This document shows, piece after piece, positions 21,499-30,098 of a DNA stretch of 40,904 bases. Position 1 is the stretch's first letter. Each line of letters opens with the position of its first letter. This DNA comes from a virus. The position numbers and the translations under genes were made by a program. Location of the stretch: IMG/VR virus record IMGVR_UViG_3300001920_000006, positions 1-40,904 of that record; one strand, 5' to 3'. The notes below the pieces were generated by a model. That model saw nothing but the letters and a program-made list of their open reading frames with translations. It searched no databases and was not told the origin of the DNA.

Positions 21499-22599
21499 AT
21501 GGCGACCCCGTCCACCACCATCGAGATCTTCCGCGCCGGCACCCACACCGCCGCCAGCGGCAAGCAGCTGACGTTCTCGGCCGAGGACGTGGCCGCGATC
21601 GCCGCCGGCTACGACCCCGCGAAGCACGAGGCGCCGATCGTGGTGGGCCACCCCGCCACCGACGCGCCGGCGTGGGGCTGGATCGGCGGGCTGGCGATGG
21701 CCGGCGACACGCTGGTGGCGACGCCGCGCCAGGTGGCGCCGGAGTTCGCCGAGCTGGTGAAGGCAGGCCGCTTCCGGAAGGTCAGCGCCTCGTTCTACGC
21801 GCCGGACGCGCCGAACAACCCGACGCCGGGCCAGTGGCACCTGCGCCACGTGGGCTTCCTGGGCGCGCAGCCGCCGGCGGTGAAGGGGCTGCGGCCGGTG
21901 CAGTTCGCCGCCGACGAGGCGGGCGTGGAGAGCTTCGCCGACGGCTGGGCGCTGGGCAGCATCGCCCGCCTGTTCCGCGGCCTGCGGGAGTGGATCATCG
22001 GCGCGCAGGGCCAGGATCAGGCCGATGCCGTGCTGCCCGGATACATGATCGACAGCCTGGCCGACGAGGCCACGCGCAACCAGGCGCCGGCCGGCCTGCC
22101 CGCGTTCACCGACCCCCCCAAACCCGAACCGAAGGAGCCGCCGAAGGTGGACCCCGAGAAGCTGGCCGCCGAGCAGGCGGCCCTGGAGACCCGCGCCACC
22201 GAGCTGGCGGCGCGCGAGGCCGCGTTCGCCGAGCAGGTGCGCGCCACCCGCCGCGCGGCCGACGCCGCGTTCGCCGAGGCCCTGGTGAAGCAGGGCCGCC
22301 TGCCCAAGGCGCTGCAGAAGCTGGCGACCGACGTGCTGGCCCAGGCCGACGACGCGACCACGGCCGACTTCGCCGACGACAAGGCCGTCACCCACCACGC
22401 CGCGCTGCAGAAGCTGCTGTCCGCCCTGCCGGTGCCGGTGGCCTTCGGCGAGTTCGCGCCGGCGGGCGAGCGCGGCGAGCCGGGCGCCACCGACCTGGGC
22501 GCGCGGGCCGACGCGATCTTCGCGGAGGCGCGCTCGAAGGGCCTGACCATCACCCACCGCGAGGCCGTGCGCCGCGCCGAGAAGGAGCTGGCGGCATGA
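21499..22599 (+). CDS. Prohead protease/scaffold (Mu gpI-like)
   Basis: This is a 366-aa protein. The N-terminal half (1-150) matches the Mu I protease: FSAEDVAAIAAGYDPAKHEA, PIVVGHPATDAPAWGWIGGL and GRFRKVSASFYAPD. The C-terminal half (about 200-366) is a charged, Ala/Glu-rich coiled coil (EQAALETRATELAAREAAFA), the expected internal scaffold that is removed on maturation. The ATG at 21499 is used; a frame start at 21433 would run through the palindrome. It heads the capsid operon. Confidence 0.88.
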   Translation: MATPSTTIEIFRAGTHTAASGKQLTFSAEDVAAIAAGYDPAKHEAPIVVGHPATDAPAWGWIGGLAMAGDTLVATPRQVAPEFAELVKAGRFRKVSASFYAPDAPNNPTPGQWHLRHVGFLGAQPPAVKGLRPVQFAADEAGVESFADGWALGSIARLFRGLREWIIGAQGQDQADAVLPGYMIDSLADEATRNQAPAGLPAFTDPPKPEPKEPPKVDPEKLAAEQAALETRATELAAREAAFAEQVRATRRAADAAFAEALVKQGRLPKALQKLATDVLAQADDATTADFADDKAVTHHAALQKLLSALPVPVAFGEFAPAGERGEPGATDLGARADAIFAEARSKGLTITHREAVRRAEKELAA

Positions 22600-22970
22600 C
22601 GCCCGAACTGATCAAGAGCTACGTCGCCGGCGGCACCGTCGGCGAGCGCCGGGTGGTGGTGTTCCACACCACCGCCGGCCAGGTGGTGCAGGCCGCCGCC
22701 GCCACCGGCCTGCTGCTGGGCGTGTGCTACCAGCCCGGCGGCGCCACCGTCGGCCAGCGCTGCGACGTGGTGCTGCAGGGCATCGCGGACGTGGTCGCCG
22801 GCGGCACCATCGCCGCCGGCGCGAAGCTGACGTCCGACGCGAACGGCGCCGTGGTGGCGGCCGCGCCGGCCGCCGGCGCCAACAACCAGATCATCGGCAT
22901 CGCGCTGACCGCGGCGGCGGCGGGGGACATCATTCCCGTGCTGCTGGCGCAGAGCGTGCTGCAGGGCTGA
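22596..22970 (+). CDS. DUF2190-like capsid decoration/head protein
   Basis: This is a 124-aa beta-rich protein with Gly/Ala/Val-rich composition (VVQAAAATGLLLGVCYQPGG, GIADVVAGGTIAAGAKLTSD, GANNQIIGIALTAAAAGDII). This is the pattern of small DUF2190/decoration proteins encoded between scaffold and major capsid genes. ATG overlaps the protease stop. It probably trimerises on the capsid surface. Confidence 0.8.
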   Translation: MTPELIKSYVAGGTVGERRVVVFHTTAGQVVQAAAATGLLLGVCYQPGGATVGQRCDVVLQGIADVVAGGTIAAGAKLTSDANGAVVAAAPAAGANNQIIGIALTAAAAGDIIPVLLAQSVLQG

Positions 22971-22982
22971 GGAGACCCACCC

Positions 22983-23915
22983 ATGGCCAACGCGCCGTTC
23001 CCCATCCAGCCCGCGCTGACCGCGATCGCCACGCGGTTCCGCAACGAGGCGATGATCGCCGACATGGTGCTGCCGCGGGTTCCCGTGGCCGCGCAGGAGT
23101 TCAAGTACTTCGCCCACACGATGGCCGAGGACTTCACGCTGCCGGACACGCGGGTGGGCCGCCGGTCCCGCCCCAACGAGGTGGAGTTCACCGCCACCGA
23201 GCTGACCAGCGCGACCGAGGACTTCGCGCTGGACGATCCGATCCCCATGGCGGACCTGATGAACGCGCCCGCGAACATGGACCCGGAGGGCCGGTCCGTG
23301 GAGGGCATCGCCAACCTGCTGGCGCTGGACCGCGAGGTGCGCGCCGCGAACCTGGTGTTCAACACCAACAGCTACGCGACCGGGAACAAGGCCACCCTGT
23401 CGGGCACCAGCCAGTGGAGCGACTTCACCAACTCCAACCCGATCGACGCGATGCTGATCGCGATGGACGCGATGGTGATGCGCCCGAACATCGCCGTGTT
23501 CGGCCGGGCGGTGTGGACCAAGCTGTCGCAGCACCCGCGCATCTGCAAGGCGGTGTTCGGCAACAACACCGACGCCGGCATCGTCACGCGCCAGCAGCTG
23601 GCCGCGCTGCTGGAGCTGTCCGAGGTGATCGTGGGCGAGGGCTGGGTGAACACCGCCAAGCGCGGACAGACGCCCACCATGACGCGGGTGTGGGGCAAGC
23701 TGGGCGCGCTGCTGCACCGCGACGGCCAGGCCGACACGCGCGGCAACCGCACCACCTTCGGCTTCACGGCGCAGTTCGGCGACCGGGTCGCGGGAAGCAT
23801 CGAGGACCGCGACATCGGCATGCGCGGCGGCCGCCGCGTGCGGGTAGGCGAGAGCGTGCGTGAGCTGATCACGAACAACACGCTGGGCTACCTGTTCATC
23901 GACGCGGTGGCGTGA
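22983..23915 (+). CDS. Major capsid protein
   Basis: This is a 310-aa HK97-fold-type major capsid protein, recognised from NEAMIADMVLPRVPVAAQEF, RPNEVEFTATELTSATEDFA and LDDPIPMADLMNAP near the N terminus and NNTLGYLFIDAVA at the end. It differs from Mu gpT and looks more like capsids of alpha- and gammaproteobacterial siphophages. GGAGA lies ten bases upstream. Moderate codon bias and a clean ribosome-binding site fit high expression. Confidence 0.88.
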   Translation: MANAPFPIQPALTAIATRFRNEAMIADMVLPRVPVAAQEFKYFAHTMAEDFTLPDTRVGRRSRPNEVEFTATELTSATEDFALDDPIPMADLMNAPANMDPEGRSVEGIANLLALDREVRAANLVFNTNSYATGNKATLSGTSQWSDFTNSNPIDAMLIAMDAMVMRPNIAVFGRAVWTKLSQHPRICKAVFGNNTDAGIVTRQQLAALLELSEVIVGEGWVNTAKRGQTPTMTRVWGKLGALLHRDGQADTRGNRTTFGFTAQFGDRVAGSIEDRDIGMRGGRRVRVGESVRELITNNTLGYLFIDAVA

Positions 23916-24118
23916 TGGCGCAGGTCATCATCCGCGCCAACTGGCGCATCCTGCACGACGGGCAGGAGTTCCCGGCCGGGGCCGAGGCGGTGGTGGACGA
24001 GGCCGTCGCCGCGAAGCTGGGCGCCGCGTGCGCCGTGCTGGGGCCGGCGCCGGAGGATCCTCCGCCGCAGGACCCGCCGGCCGACGACACGAAGCCCGCG
24101 CGGAAGGCGAAGGGCTGA
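23915..24118 (+). CDS. Small head protein (gp35-like)
   Basis: This is a 67-aa protein starting at the ATG at 23915 (or the GTG at 23912), coupled to the capsid stop. N-terminal beta hairpin (QVIIRANWRILHDGQEFPAG), helix (AVVDEAVAAKLGAACAVLG), then an acidic/Pro tail ending in Lys. It fits the small protein found between the capsid and DUF1320 genes in Mu-like phages. The stop TGA overlaps an ATG that would naturally start the next gene, but an insert now intervenes. Confidence 0.65.
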   Translation: MAQVIIRANWRILHDGQEFPAGAEAVVDEAVAAKLGAACAVLGPAPEDPPPQDPPADDTKPARKAKG

Positions 24119-24280
24119 TGGGATACCAGCGTGGGCGAGGCGCAGCGGGCGAAAGCCCGTCCGCGAAAGGCCACGCAGCCGGGGAGCGACGCGCCCCGGT
24201 CCGGCCGCCGCTGAACCTCGTGCAGCGGCGGAACCACCGGCTTTCCAGCCTCGCGCCTGCGCGAGGCTGAGATGGGTTAC
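24117..24280 (+). other. Hairpin-rich 154-bp insert flanked by a 10-bp near-direct repeat
   Basis: GATGGGATAC (24117-24126) and GATGGGTTAC (24271-24280) flank the segment. It folds into successive stems: GCGTGG/CCACGC (24129-24134 with 24171-24176), CGGGC-GAAA-GCCCG inside it (24146-24159, a GNRA loop), CCGGGG/CCCCGG (24179-24199), CCGCCGCTG/CAGCGGCGG (24205-24231) and AGCCTCGCG/CGCGAGGCT (24247-24268). The second repeat holds the real DUF1320 start. Without the insert, the gp35 stop and this start would overlap as TGATG like nearly every junction here. It may be a small structured mobile element or an RNA. Confidence 0.6.
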
Positions 24281-24700
24281 GCCACCCAACAGGACCTGGT
24301 CGACCGCTTCGGCGCGGAGGAGCTGGTGCAGCTGACCGACCGCGCCCAGGCCGGCACCATCGACGCGACAGTGGTGGGCAAGGCGCTGGCCGACGCGGAC
24401 GCGCTGATGGATGGCTACCTGGCCACCCGCTACGCCGTGCCGGTCACGCCCACCACCGCGCTGCTGACCCGCCTCGCGGCCGACGTCGCCCGGTTCCTGC
24501 TGCACGGCAAGTCCGCCACCGAGACCGTGCGCCAGGCGCACGAGGATGCGCTGCGGTTCCTGCGCGAGATCGCCAGCGGCAAGGCCAGCCTGATCGGCGC
24601 CGCGCCGCCGCCGGCTTCGCAGGCCACCGGCGGGCCGGTGCTGGTCGCTGCGCCCGACCGCGTGTTCGGCCGCACCGCCATCGGCGACTTCTTCGGCTGA
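24272..24700 (+). CDS. DUF1320 (Mu gp36-like) head-tail connector protein
   Basis: This is a 142-aa DUF1320 protein. Typical pattern: MGYATQQDLVDRFGAEELVQ, then ALADADALMDGYLATRYAVP and LLTRLAADVARFLLHGKSAT. It is thought to act as a head-completion/adaptor protein below the portal. The start is ATG 24272, within the second flanking repeat of the preceding insert; there is little ribosome-binding sequence, so translation may now depend on the upstream hairpins. Confidence 0.88.
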   Translation: MGYATQQDLVDRFGAEELVQLTDRAQAGTIDATVVGKALADADALMDGYLATRYAVPVTPTTALLTRLAADVARFLLHGKSATETVRQAHEDALRFLREIASGKASLIGAAPPPASQATGGPVLVAAPDRVFGRTAIGDFFG

Positions 24701-24707
24701 CGCGGGC

Positions 24708-25229
24708 ATGAGCACCGGCATCCGCATCGACGTGACGGACGCGCCGGTGCGCAGCGCGCTGGCCCGCGCGGCGGCCGCGCTGCGCGACCCGGCCGCAATG
24801 CTGGACGCGATCGGCAAGATGCTGATTTCCAGGACACAGTTCCGCTTTCGCGACCAGCGCGGCCCAAACGGCCAGCCTTGGAAGCCCAGCCTCCGCGCGC
24901 GGCTGGAAGGCGGGCAGACGCTGGTCGATGGAGGCGACCTGCGGCGGTCCATCACCCGGCAGGTCACCGGCAACACGCTGCTGGTGGGCACCAACGTCAA
25001 GTACGCCGCCATCCACCAGTTCGGCGGCGTCATCCGCGCCAAGACGCCGCGCGGCCTGGTGTTCCGCCTGGGCGCCCGCGGCGTGCGCGGCGCGCCCACC
25101 ACCGGCCTGTTCCGCCGCAAGCAGTCGGTCACCATGCCCGCCCGCCCGTTCCTGGGCATCGACGCCGGCGACCGCGCGGAGATCCAGCGCATCGCCACCG
25201 ACCATCTGCGCCGGGCGACCCAGGAATGA
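24708..25229 (+). CDS. Virion morphogenesis/tail completion protein (Mu gpG-like)
   Basis: This is a 173-aa protein of the phage virion morphogenesis (tail completion) family: QFRFRDQRGPNGQPWKPSLR, then GGDLRRSITRQVTGNTLLVG and KYAAIHQFGGVI, ending with PARPFLGIDAGDRAEIQRIA. It joins head and tail. It starts 7 bp after the connector gene and overlaps the next by ATGA. Confidence 0.88.
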   Translation: MSTGIRIDVTDAPVRSALARAAAALRDPAAMLDAIGKMLISRTQFRFRDQRGPNGQPWKPSLRARLEGGQTLVDGGDLRRSITRQVTGNTLLVGTNVKYAAIHQFGGVIRAKTPRGLVFRLGARGVRGAPTTGLFRRKQSVTMPARPFLGIDAGDRAEIQRIATDHLRRATQE

Positions 25230-25726
25230 TCGCCGCGTTCGTAAGCCGCCTCCGCTCCGCCGCCATGCCGCCCCTGCGGCTGGTGGAGGGCGCGGCCGCG
25301 TACAGCCGCCTGTCGGCGCCGCCGCCGCTGGCCAAGCAGCCCGCGGCCTACGTGGTGCCGGTGGGCGACCAGGCCGGGCCCAACCAGCTGGCCAACGCGG
25401 TGCGCCAGCCCATCACCCGGTCGATCGGCGTGATCATCTTCGCGACCGACCTGGGCGATGCGCGCGGCGCCGGCGCGGCCGAGGATCTTGAGCTGGCGCT
25501 GTCCGCCACCCGCGCCGCGCTGCTGGGCTGGGCGGTCGCGCCCATCGAGCCCGTCACGCTGGGCGCCGCCGGCATCACGTTCGGCGGCGCGCCTGTGCAG
25601 TGGCCGGGCGGCGAGCGGCAGACGGAGCCGCTGCTGCTGAGCCAGGGCGCGCTGATCGACATCATCGAGGGCGCCCTGGTGTGGCAGGACACGTGGTCCG
25701 TCACCGGCACTCTCAGGCAGCTGTGA
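25226..25726 (+). CDS. Tail terminator-like protein (Mu gp37 position)
   Basis: This is a 166-aa protein with a mixed alpha/beta pattern: AAFVSRLRSAAMPPLRLVEG, PAAYVVPVGDQAGPNQLANA, SIGVIIFATDLGDARGAGAA and SQGALIDIIEGALVWQDTWS. It fits phage tail terminator/gp37-type proteins located between tail-completion and tube genes. It would cap the tail tube. The family call is by position and pattern. Confidence 0.75.
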   Translation: MIAAFVSRLRSAAMPPLRLVEGAAAYSRLSAPPPLAKQPAAYVVPVGDQAGPNQLANAVRQPITRSIGVIIFATDLGDARGAGAAEDLELALSATRAALLGWAVAPIEPVTLGAAGITFGGAPVQWPGGERQTEPLLLSQGALIDIIEGALVWQDTWSVTGTLRQL

Positions 25727-25736
25727 GGAGCCCCTG

Positions 25737-26663
25737 ATGGCCCGTTTCAACAAGGTCGTGGCGCTGGCCAAGATCGAGACCACGTACGGCGTGGACAGCG
25801 TCCCCACCGGCGCCGCCAACGCCCTGCTGCTGCAGGACGTGGAGGCGGTGCCGATGGAGGCGGAGCGCATCGAGCGCCCGCTGATCCGCCCGTATTTCGG
25901 CGCCCGCCCCCAGGTGCTGGGCGGCAAGCGCTTCCGCCTTCAGGCGGGCGTGGATTTCGCCGGCAGCGGCACGGCCGGCACCGCCCCGGCCTACGGCCCG
26001 CTGCTGCGCGCCTGCGGCATGGCGGAGGCGATCAACGCCGGCACCAACGTGACGTACACGCCCATCAGCGACGCCGAGCCCAGCCTGTCCATCCACTTCA
26101 ACCTGGACGGCACGCGCCACGTGGCCTTGGGCGCGCGCGGCACCTTCGGGCTGGAGCTGGCGAGCCGGCGCTTCCCGGTGCTGCGGTTCGACTTCATGGG
26201 CTTCTACGCCGCGCCCACCGCGGTGGCGCTGCCGGCCACCACGCTGACCGCGTGGCAGGACCCGTCCCCGGTCGGGTTCGTGGACACGCCCGTCGCCACG
26301 CTGGATGGCTTCGCCTGCACGATGGAGAGCTTCAGCCTCACCTTCGGCGCGCAGGTCGCCTACCGCGACCTGGTGGGCGCGCGCACGGTGATGATCACCG
26401 ACCGGCAGCCCAGCGCGACCATCGAGATCGAGGCGCCGGCGCTGGGGTCGAAGGACTTCTTCGCGCTGGCCAACGCGCAGACGCCGGTGGCGCTGAACAT
26501 CGAACACGGGCTGACCGCGGGCCGGAAGGGACGGGTAGAGCTGCCGCGCGCGCAGATCCTCAACCCGTCCTACGTCAACAACCAGGGCATCGTGCACCTG
26601 CGCATGGACCTGGTCCCCCTGCCCAACGCGGGCAACGACGAGATCAGGATCATCGTGCTGTGA
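25737..26663 (+). CDS. Major tail tube protein
   Basis: This is a 308-aa tube protein of the long non-contractile tail. Recognisable stretches are KVVALAKIETTYGVDSVPTG, ERIERPLIRPYFGARPQVLG, RFRLQAGVDFAGSGTAGTAP and ESFSLTFGAQVAYRDLVGAR. GAGGAG lies upstream of the ATG. There is no tail-sheath gene, so the virion should be siphovirus-like rather than a Mu-type myovirus. The stop overlaps the next GTG. Confidence 0.88.
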   Translation: MARFNKVVALAKIETTYGVDSVPTGAANALLLQDVEAVPMEAERIERPLIRPYFGARPQVLGGKRFRLQAGVDFAGSGTAGTAPAYGPLLRACGMAEAINAGTNVTYTPISDAEPSLSIHFNLDGTRHVALGARGTFGLELASRRFPVLRFDFMGFYAAPTAVALPATTLTAWQDPSPVGFVDTPVATLDGFACTMESFSLTFGAQVAYRDLVGARTVMITDRQPSATIEIEAPALGSKDFFALANAQTPVALNIEHGLTAGRKGRVELPRAQILNPSYVNNQGIVHLRMDLVPLPNAGNDEIRIIVL

Positions 26664-27001
26664 CATTCATCCTGGCGAAGGAGCCGCGCTGGACGTGGCC
26701 GGTGAAGGTGCGCGTGCCGGTGGACGGCGGCCGCCACGAGGAACAGGTGTTCGAGGCGACGTTCCGTTTGATCGACGACGCGAACCGCGAGGCGTTGTTC
26801 GCCGACCGCGACGCGGTGGCCGGATCGCGCGCGTTCCTTGAGGCCGCGATCGTCGGCTGGTCCGGCGTGACGGACGAGAAGGGCACGCCGATCCCGTTCG
26901 CCCCCAGCACGCTGGCGCAGCTGGTGCGCATCCCCTTCGTGCTGGCGGCGCTCAGCGAAGCCTACGCCGAGGGCATCGCCGGGGCCGCCCGGAGAAACTG
27001 A
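26660..27001 (+). CDS. Tail assembly chaperone, upstream frame (G-like)
   Basis: GTG start, 113 aa. RWTWPVKVRVPVDGGRHEEQ, FRLIDDANREALFADRDAVA and VGWSGVTDEKGTPIPFAPST are typical of tail assembly chaperones, with a helical end before the stop at 26999. It lies between tube and tape-measure genes, where lambda-type phages make a G and a longer G-T product by -1 frameshifting. The -1 frame stays open across this stop and continues into the next gene. Confidence 0.85.
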   Translation: MTFILAKEPRWTWPVKVRVPVDGGRHEEQVFEATFRLIDDANREALFADRDAVAGSRAFLEAAIVGWSGVTDEKGTPIPFAPSTLAQLVRIPFVLAALSEAYAEGIAGAARRN

Positions 27002-27324
27002 CGGGCGCGGCCGAGCGCTGGGCCCGGCCCGGGCGCGCCCACACGGACGGACTGGGCCTGCCGGACCACGTCGCCGCCGCCTTCGCGGCCGCCGACGCAC
27101 CGACCGAGGTGTGGCCTGAGAACTGGAGCGCGATCGAGGTGCTGAGCGCGATGGGCACGCAGTGGCGACGGGGCGGCATGGCCGCCGTGCCGCTGGGCCT
27201 GGACTACGCCGCCCTGCCCGCGGTGTGCGCCGCCCTGGGCCACACGCTGGACGCGGCCCTGTTCCACCGCGTGCGCACCGCCGAGGCGGCCGCGCTGGGC
27301 GTGATGCTGGCGGAGCGGCGCTGA
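27001..27324 (+). CDS. Tail assembly chaperone, downstream frame (T-like, DUF1799)
   Basis: This frame (-1 relative to the gene before) has no convincing start near its beginning; a GTG at 27109 is the first usable one. Yet conserved sequence begins earlier (GRAHTDGLGLPDHVAAAFAA), then VWPENWSAIEVLSAMGTQWR and GLDYAALPAVCAALGH match DUF1799. It is therefore most likely made as a C-terminal extension of the upstream protein by -1 frameshifting before 26999, giving a G-T-like product. The exact slippery site is unclear. The stop overlaps the tape-measure ATG. Confidence 0.75.
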   Translation, partial: TGAAERWARPGRAHTDGLGLPDHVAAAFAAADAPTEVWPENWSAIEVLSAMGTQWRRGGMAAVPLGLDYAALPAVCAALGHTLDAALFHRVRTAEAAALGVMLAERR

Positions 27325-29741
27325 TGGCACAGGACCTGACCGTCGCGCTGCGGATCACGGCCGACGGCCGGGTGGCCACGGCCGAGATCCAGCGCACGGG
27401 CCAGGCCATCCAGGCCCTGGTGCCTCAGGCCCAACAGGTTGCGCGCGAGACGACGGCCGCGGCCGAACAGTCCGGCCGCGCATTCCTCGGCCTGCGCACC
27501 AACGCCGAGGGTGCGGCCAGCGCCTTCGCCGGCCTGTCCACGCGCGTTGCGGCCCTGGGCCCCGCGCTGCTGGCGCTGGGCGCCGGCGCCGGTGCGGTGG
27601 CCGGCATCCGCGCCATCGCCCGCGCGGGCGACGAGGCGACGCAATCGGTCGCGCGGCTGCGCGCGGCGTTCGGCGGAACCGCCGACAGCAACGCCATCTT
27701 CGCCCGCATCCAGGCCGACGCGCAGCGCACCGGCGTCGCCATCAACGAGAGCGTTGCCGCCACCACGCGCTTCGCGGTCGCGGCGCGCGAGCTGGGGGCC
27801 ACCAGCGCCGATGTCTCGCGCCTGGTGGAGGGCATCCAGCGCTTCGGCATCGTGTCCGGCACCAGCGCGGCCGAGGCCTCGGCCGCCGTGCAGCAGCTGG
27901 GCCAGGCGCTGGCCAGCGGCACCTTCCAGGGCGACGAGCTGCGCAGCGTGCTGGAGAACATGCCGAACCTGGCCGTGGCGCTGGCGCGCGAGCTGGGCGT
28001 GAGCGTGGGCCAGCTGCGCGACATGGGCGCGCAGGGGCAGCTGACTGCCGACCGCGTGTTCCCGGCCCTGCTGCGCGCCAGCCAGGGCATCAACGAGGAC
28101 TTCGAGCGGATGCCGCAGAGCATCAGCCGCGCCTACGCCCAGCTCGCGGCCTCGATGGACACGTTCCTGGCCAAGCTGGACAGCGCGCTGGGCATCAGCC
28201 GCAACATCGTGCTGGCGCTGAATGGGGCGCGCATCGTGGTGGACGCGGTCAGCCGGGGCGGCACCGCCGCGGCCGCGGCCGCGGGCACGGCGGCGACGCT
28301 GGCCGCGAATGATCGCGCGGACCAGGACGCGCTGCGCATCCGCCGCCCGGGCGAGCCCGTGGGCCCCGCCGGCCTGGCGGCCGACCGCGCTGCCGCGGCA
28401 GCGGCGGCCGAGCGGGCGGTGCGCGACGCCACCATCGCCGCCAGCCGGTCGCGGTTCGAGGAGGCGCAGGAGGACCGCGAGGTGGCGGAGAGCGAGCGCG
28501 CCGCGGCCCGCGCCGCCGCCGCCGCGGGGTCACGCGCGCGCGCCACCACGGCCCTGGCGCCGGTGGTCAGCGACCTGGACCCGGTCGCCCGCATCCGGCG
28601 CGACGCGGCCGAGCGGCGGCGCGCCATCGAGGCGGCCTACGCCGCCGGCGCCATCGACCCGCGCACCACCTTCGACCGTCAGGGACGCCGCCTGCCCGGC
28701 ACGCGGCTGACCGAGGCCGGCGCGCGCGAGCTGCAGGCCGAGGTGGACCGCGAGGAGCGCGAGGCGATCCGCCGCGAGCGCGCCGGCGGCGGCGGTGGCG
28801 GTGGCGGTGACCGGCTGACCCCGCGCGAGCGCGACGGCCGCGAGATCGAACGCCGCTCCCGCGAGGAGGCGGCGCTGACGCGCGACCGCGACAAGGCGCG
28901 CCAGTCCTACGATCAGCTGCGGGCCAGCATGGACCCCGTGGCGCGGGCGCAGGTGGAGCTGGAACGCGGCCAGCGCACGCTGCGCGACGCGTTCGAGGAA
29001 GGCGTTATCGGCCAGCAGGAGATGGAGGCGCAGCTGGGCCGGCTGCAGGACCGCTTCCGCGACAACAGCGCCGCCGCCCTGCGCACTTCCGACGCGATCG
29101 GGCAGGAGTTCACGGCCGCGGCGAAGGACGCGGCGAAGGCGCTGACGGACATGCTGCTGGGGCTGACCAGTTTCCAGGACGGGCTGGGGAAGCTGCTGAA
29201 CACGCTTGCCAGCGGCATCATGCAGCGCCTGATCCAGGATCAGATCACCATCCCTATCGCGGACGCCCTGGCGCAGCTGGCCCGCGCCGGGCTGGGCAGC
29301 CTGGGGTTGGGTGGAAGCGCGCCGATCGCCGCCAACAGCAACGTCGCCGGCGGCAACTTCGCCCTGGGCGGGCTGTACCACACCGGCGGCATCGTGGGCG
29401 CCGGCGGGGTCAGCCGGCTGGTGGACGCGCGCCTGTTCGCCTCCGCGCCGCGCTACCACTCCGGCGGCCTGGCCGGGGACGAGGTGCCCGCAATCCTCAA
29501 GCGCGGCGAGGGCGTGTTCACGCCGGAGCAGATGGCCGCCATGGGCGGCGGCGGCACCACGGTGCAGATCATCGATCAGCGCAGCGGCGGCCAGCCCGCC
29601 AGCGTGGAACAGTCGCAGGGGCCGAACGGCGAGCGCCTGCTGCGCGTGCTGATCCGCGACGAGACCAACCGCGCCCTGGCCGACGGCGGGATGGACAAGG
29701 TCATGGAAGGCGCGTTCGGCGTGCGCCGGCGGGGTCGATAG
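27324..29741 (+). CDS. Tape measure protein
   Basis: This is an 805-aa protein that sets tail length and helps DNA ejection. The N-terminal part (1-270) has the tape-measure domain: LTVALRITADGRVATAEIQR, SGRAFLGLRTNAEGAASAFA, LEGIQ/IVSG-type GTSAAEASAAVQQLGQALAS, DELRSVLENMPNLAVALARE and LTADRVFPALLRASQG. A hydrophobic stretch follows, then a long charged coiled coil (about 350-590) with a Gly run, and a C-terminal lambda-type tail (EFTAAAKDAAKALTDMLLGL) ending in HSGGL and E.V.AILKRGEGVFT. The ATG overlaps the upstream stop. Confidence 0.93.
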   Translation: MAQDLTVALRITADGRVATAEIQRTGQAIQALVPQAQQVARETTAAAEQSGRAFLGLRTNAEGAASAFAGLSTRVAALGPALLALGAGAGAVAGIRAIARAGDEATQSVARLRAAFGGTADSNAIFARIQADAQRTGVAINESVAATTRFAVAARELGATSADVSRLVEGIQRFGIVSGTSAAEASAAVQQLGQALASGTFQGDELRSVLENMPNLAVALARELGVSVGQLRDMGAQGQLTADRVFPALLRASQGINEDFERMPQSISRAYAQLAASMDTFLAKLDSALGISRNIVLALNGARIVVDAVSRGGTAAAAAAGTAATLAANDRADQDALRIRRPGEPVGPAGLAADRAAAAAAAERAVRDATIAASRSRFEEAQEDREVAESERAAARAAAAAGSRARATTALAPVVSDLDPVARIRRDAAERRRAIEAAYAAGAIDPRTTFDRQGRRLPGTRLTEAGARELQAEVDREEREAIRRERAGGGGGGGGDRLTPRERDGREIERRSREEAALTRDRDKARQSYDQLRASMDPVARAQVELERGQRTLRDAFEEGVIGQQEMEAQLGRLQDRFRDNSAAALRTSDAIGQEFTAAAKDAAKALTDMLLGLTSFQDGLGKLLNTLASGIMQRLIQDQITIPIADALAQLARAGLGSLGLGGSAPIAANSNVAGGNFALGGLYHTGGIVGAGGVSRLVDARLFASAPRYHSGGLAGDEVPAILKRGEGVFTPEQMAAMGGGGTTVQIIDQRSGGQPASVEQSQGPNGERLLRVLIRDETNRALADGGMDKVMEGAFGVRRRGR

Positions 29742-29744
29742 CCG

Positions 29745-30098
29745 ATGCCCGCCACCTGGCCCGCCGGCCTGCCGCAGCACTTCGACGGCACGTCCTTCAC
29801 CGAGGCGCGGCAGCAGGGCGCGCTGCGCAGCGCGATGGACGCCGGCCCCGCCAAGCTGCGCCGGCGCTTCACCGCCGTGCCCGTCAACATCGACGGCACG
29901 ATGCTGGTGGACGCCACGCAGGCCGCGCTGCTGGAAACCTTCCACCGCGCGACGCTGGCCGAGGGCACGCTGGCGTTCGAGTGGATCCACCCGCGCACCG
30001 GCGGCGCCGTGACCATGCGGTTCCGCGAGCCGCCCGCGCTCGCCTTCGTCTCCGGCCCTTATTGGCGCGCGTCGCTGCGGCTTGAGGTGATCCCATGA
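29745..30098 (+). CDS. Distal tail/minor tail protein
   Basis: This is a 117-aa beta-rich protein: WPAGLPQHFDGTSFTEARQQ, PAKLRRRFTAVPVNIDGTML, EGTLAFEWIHPRTGGAVTMR. This matches the small protein that follows the tape measure in siphoviruses and gene transfer agents of alphaproteobacteria. It probably lies at the tail tip. It starts 3 bp after the tape-measure stop. Confidence 0.75.
   Translation: MPATWPAGLPQHFDGTSFTEARQQGALRSAMDAGPAKLRRRFTAVPVNIDGTMLVDATQAALLETFHRATLAEGTLAFEWIHPRTGGAVTMRFREPPALAFVSGPYWRASLRLEVIP

Noticed and set aside
24127-24200. Possible c-di-GMP (GEMM) riboswitch
   Set aside because: CGAAAG and ACGCA-like bits are present, but their order and surrounding conserved bases do not fit the known aptamer.
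24118-24270. 50-codon frame between gp35-like and DUF1320 genes
   Set aside because: It runs through four strong hairpins and has no family resemblance; its MGY start is explained by the flanking near-repeat of the real DUF1320 start.
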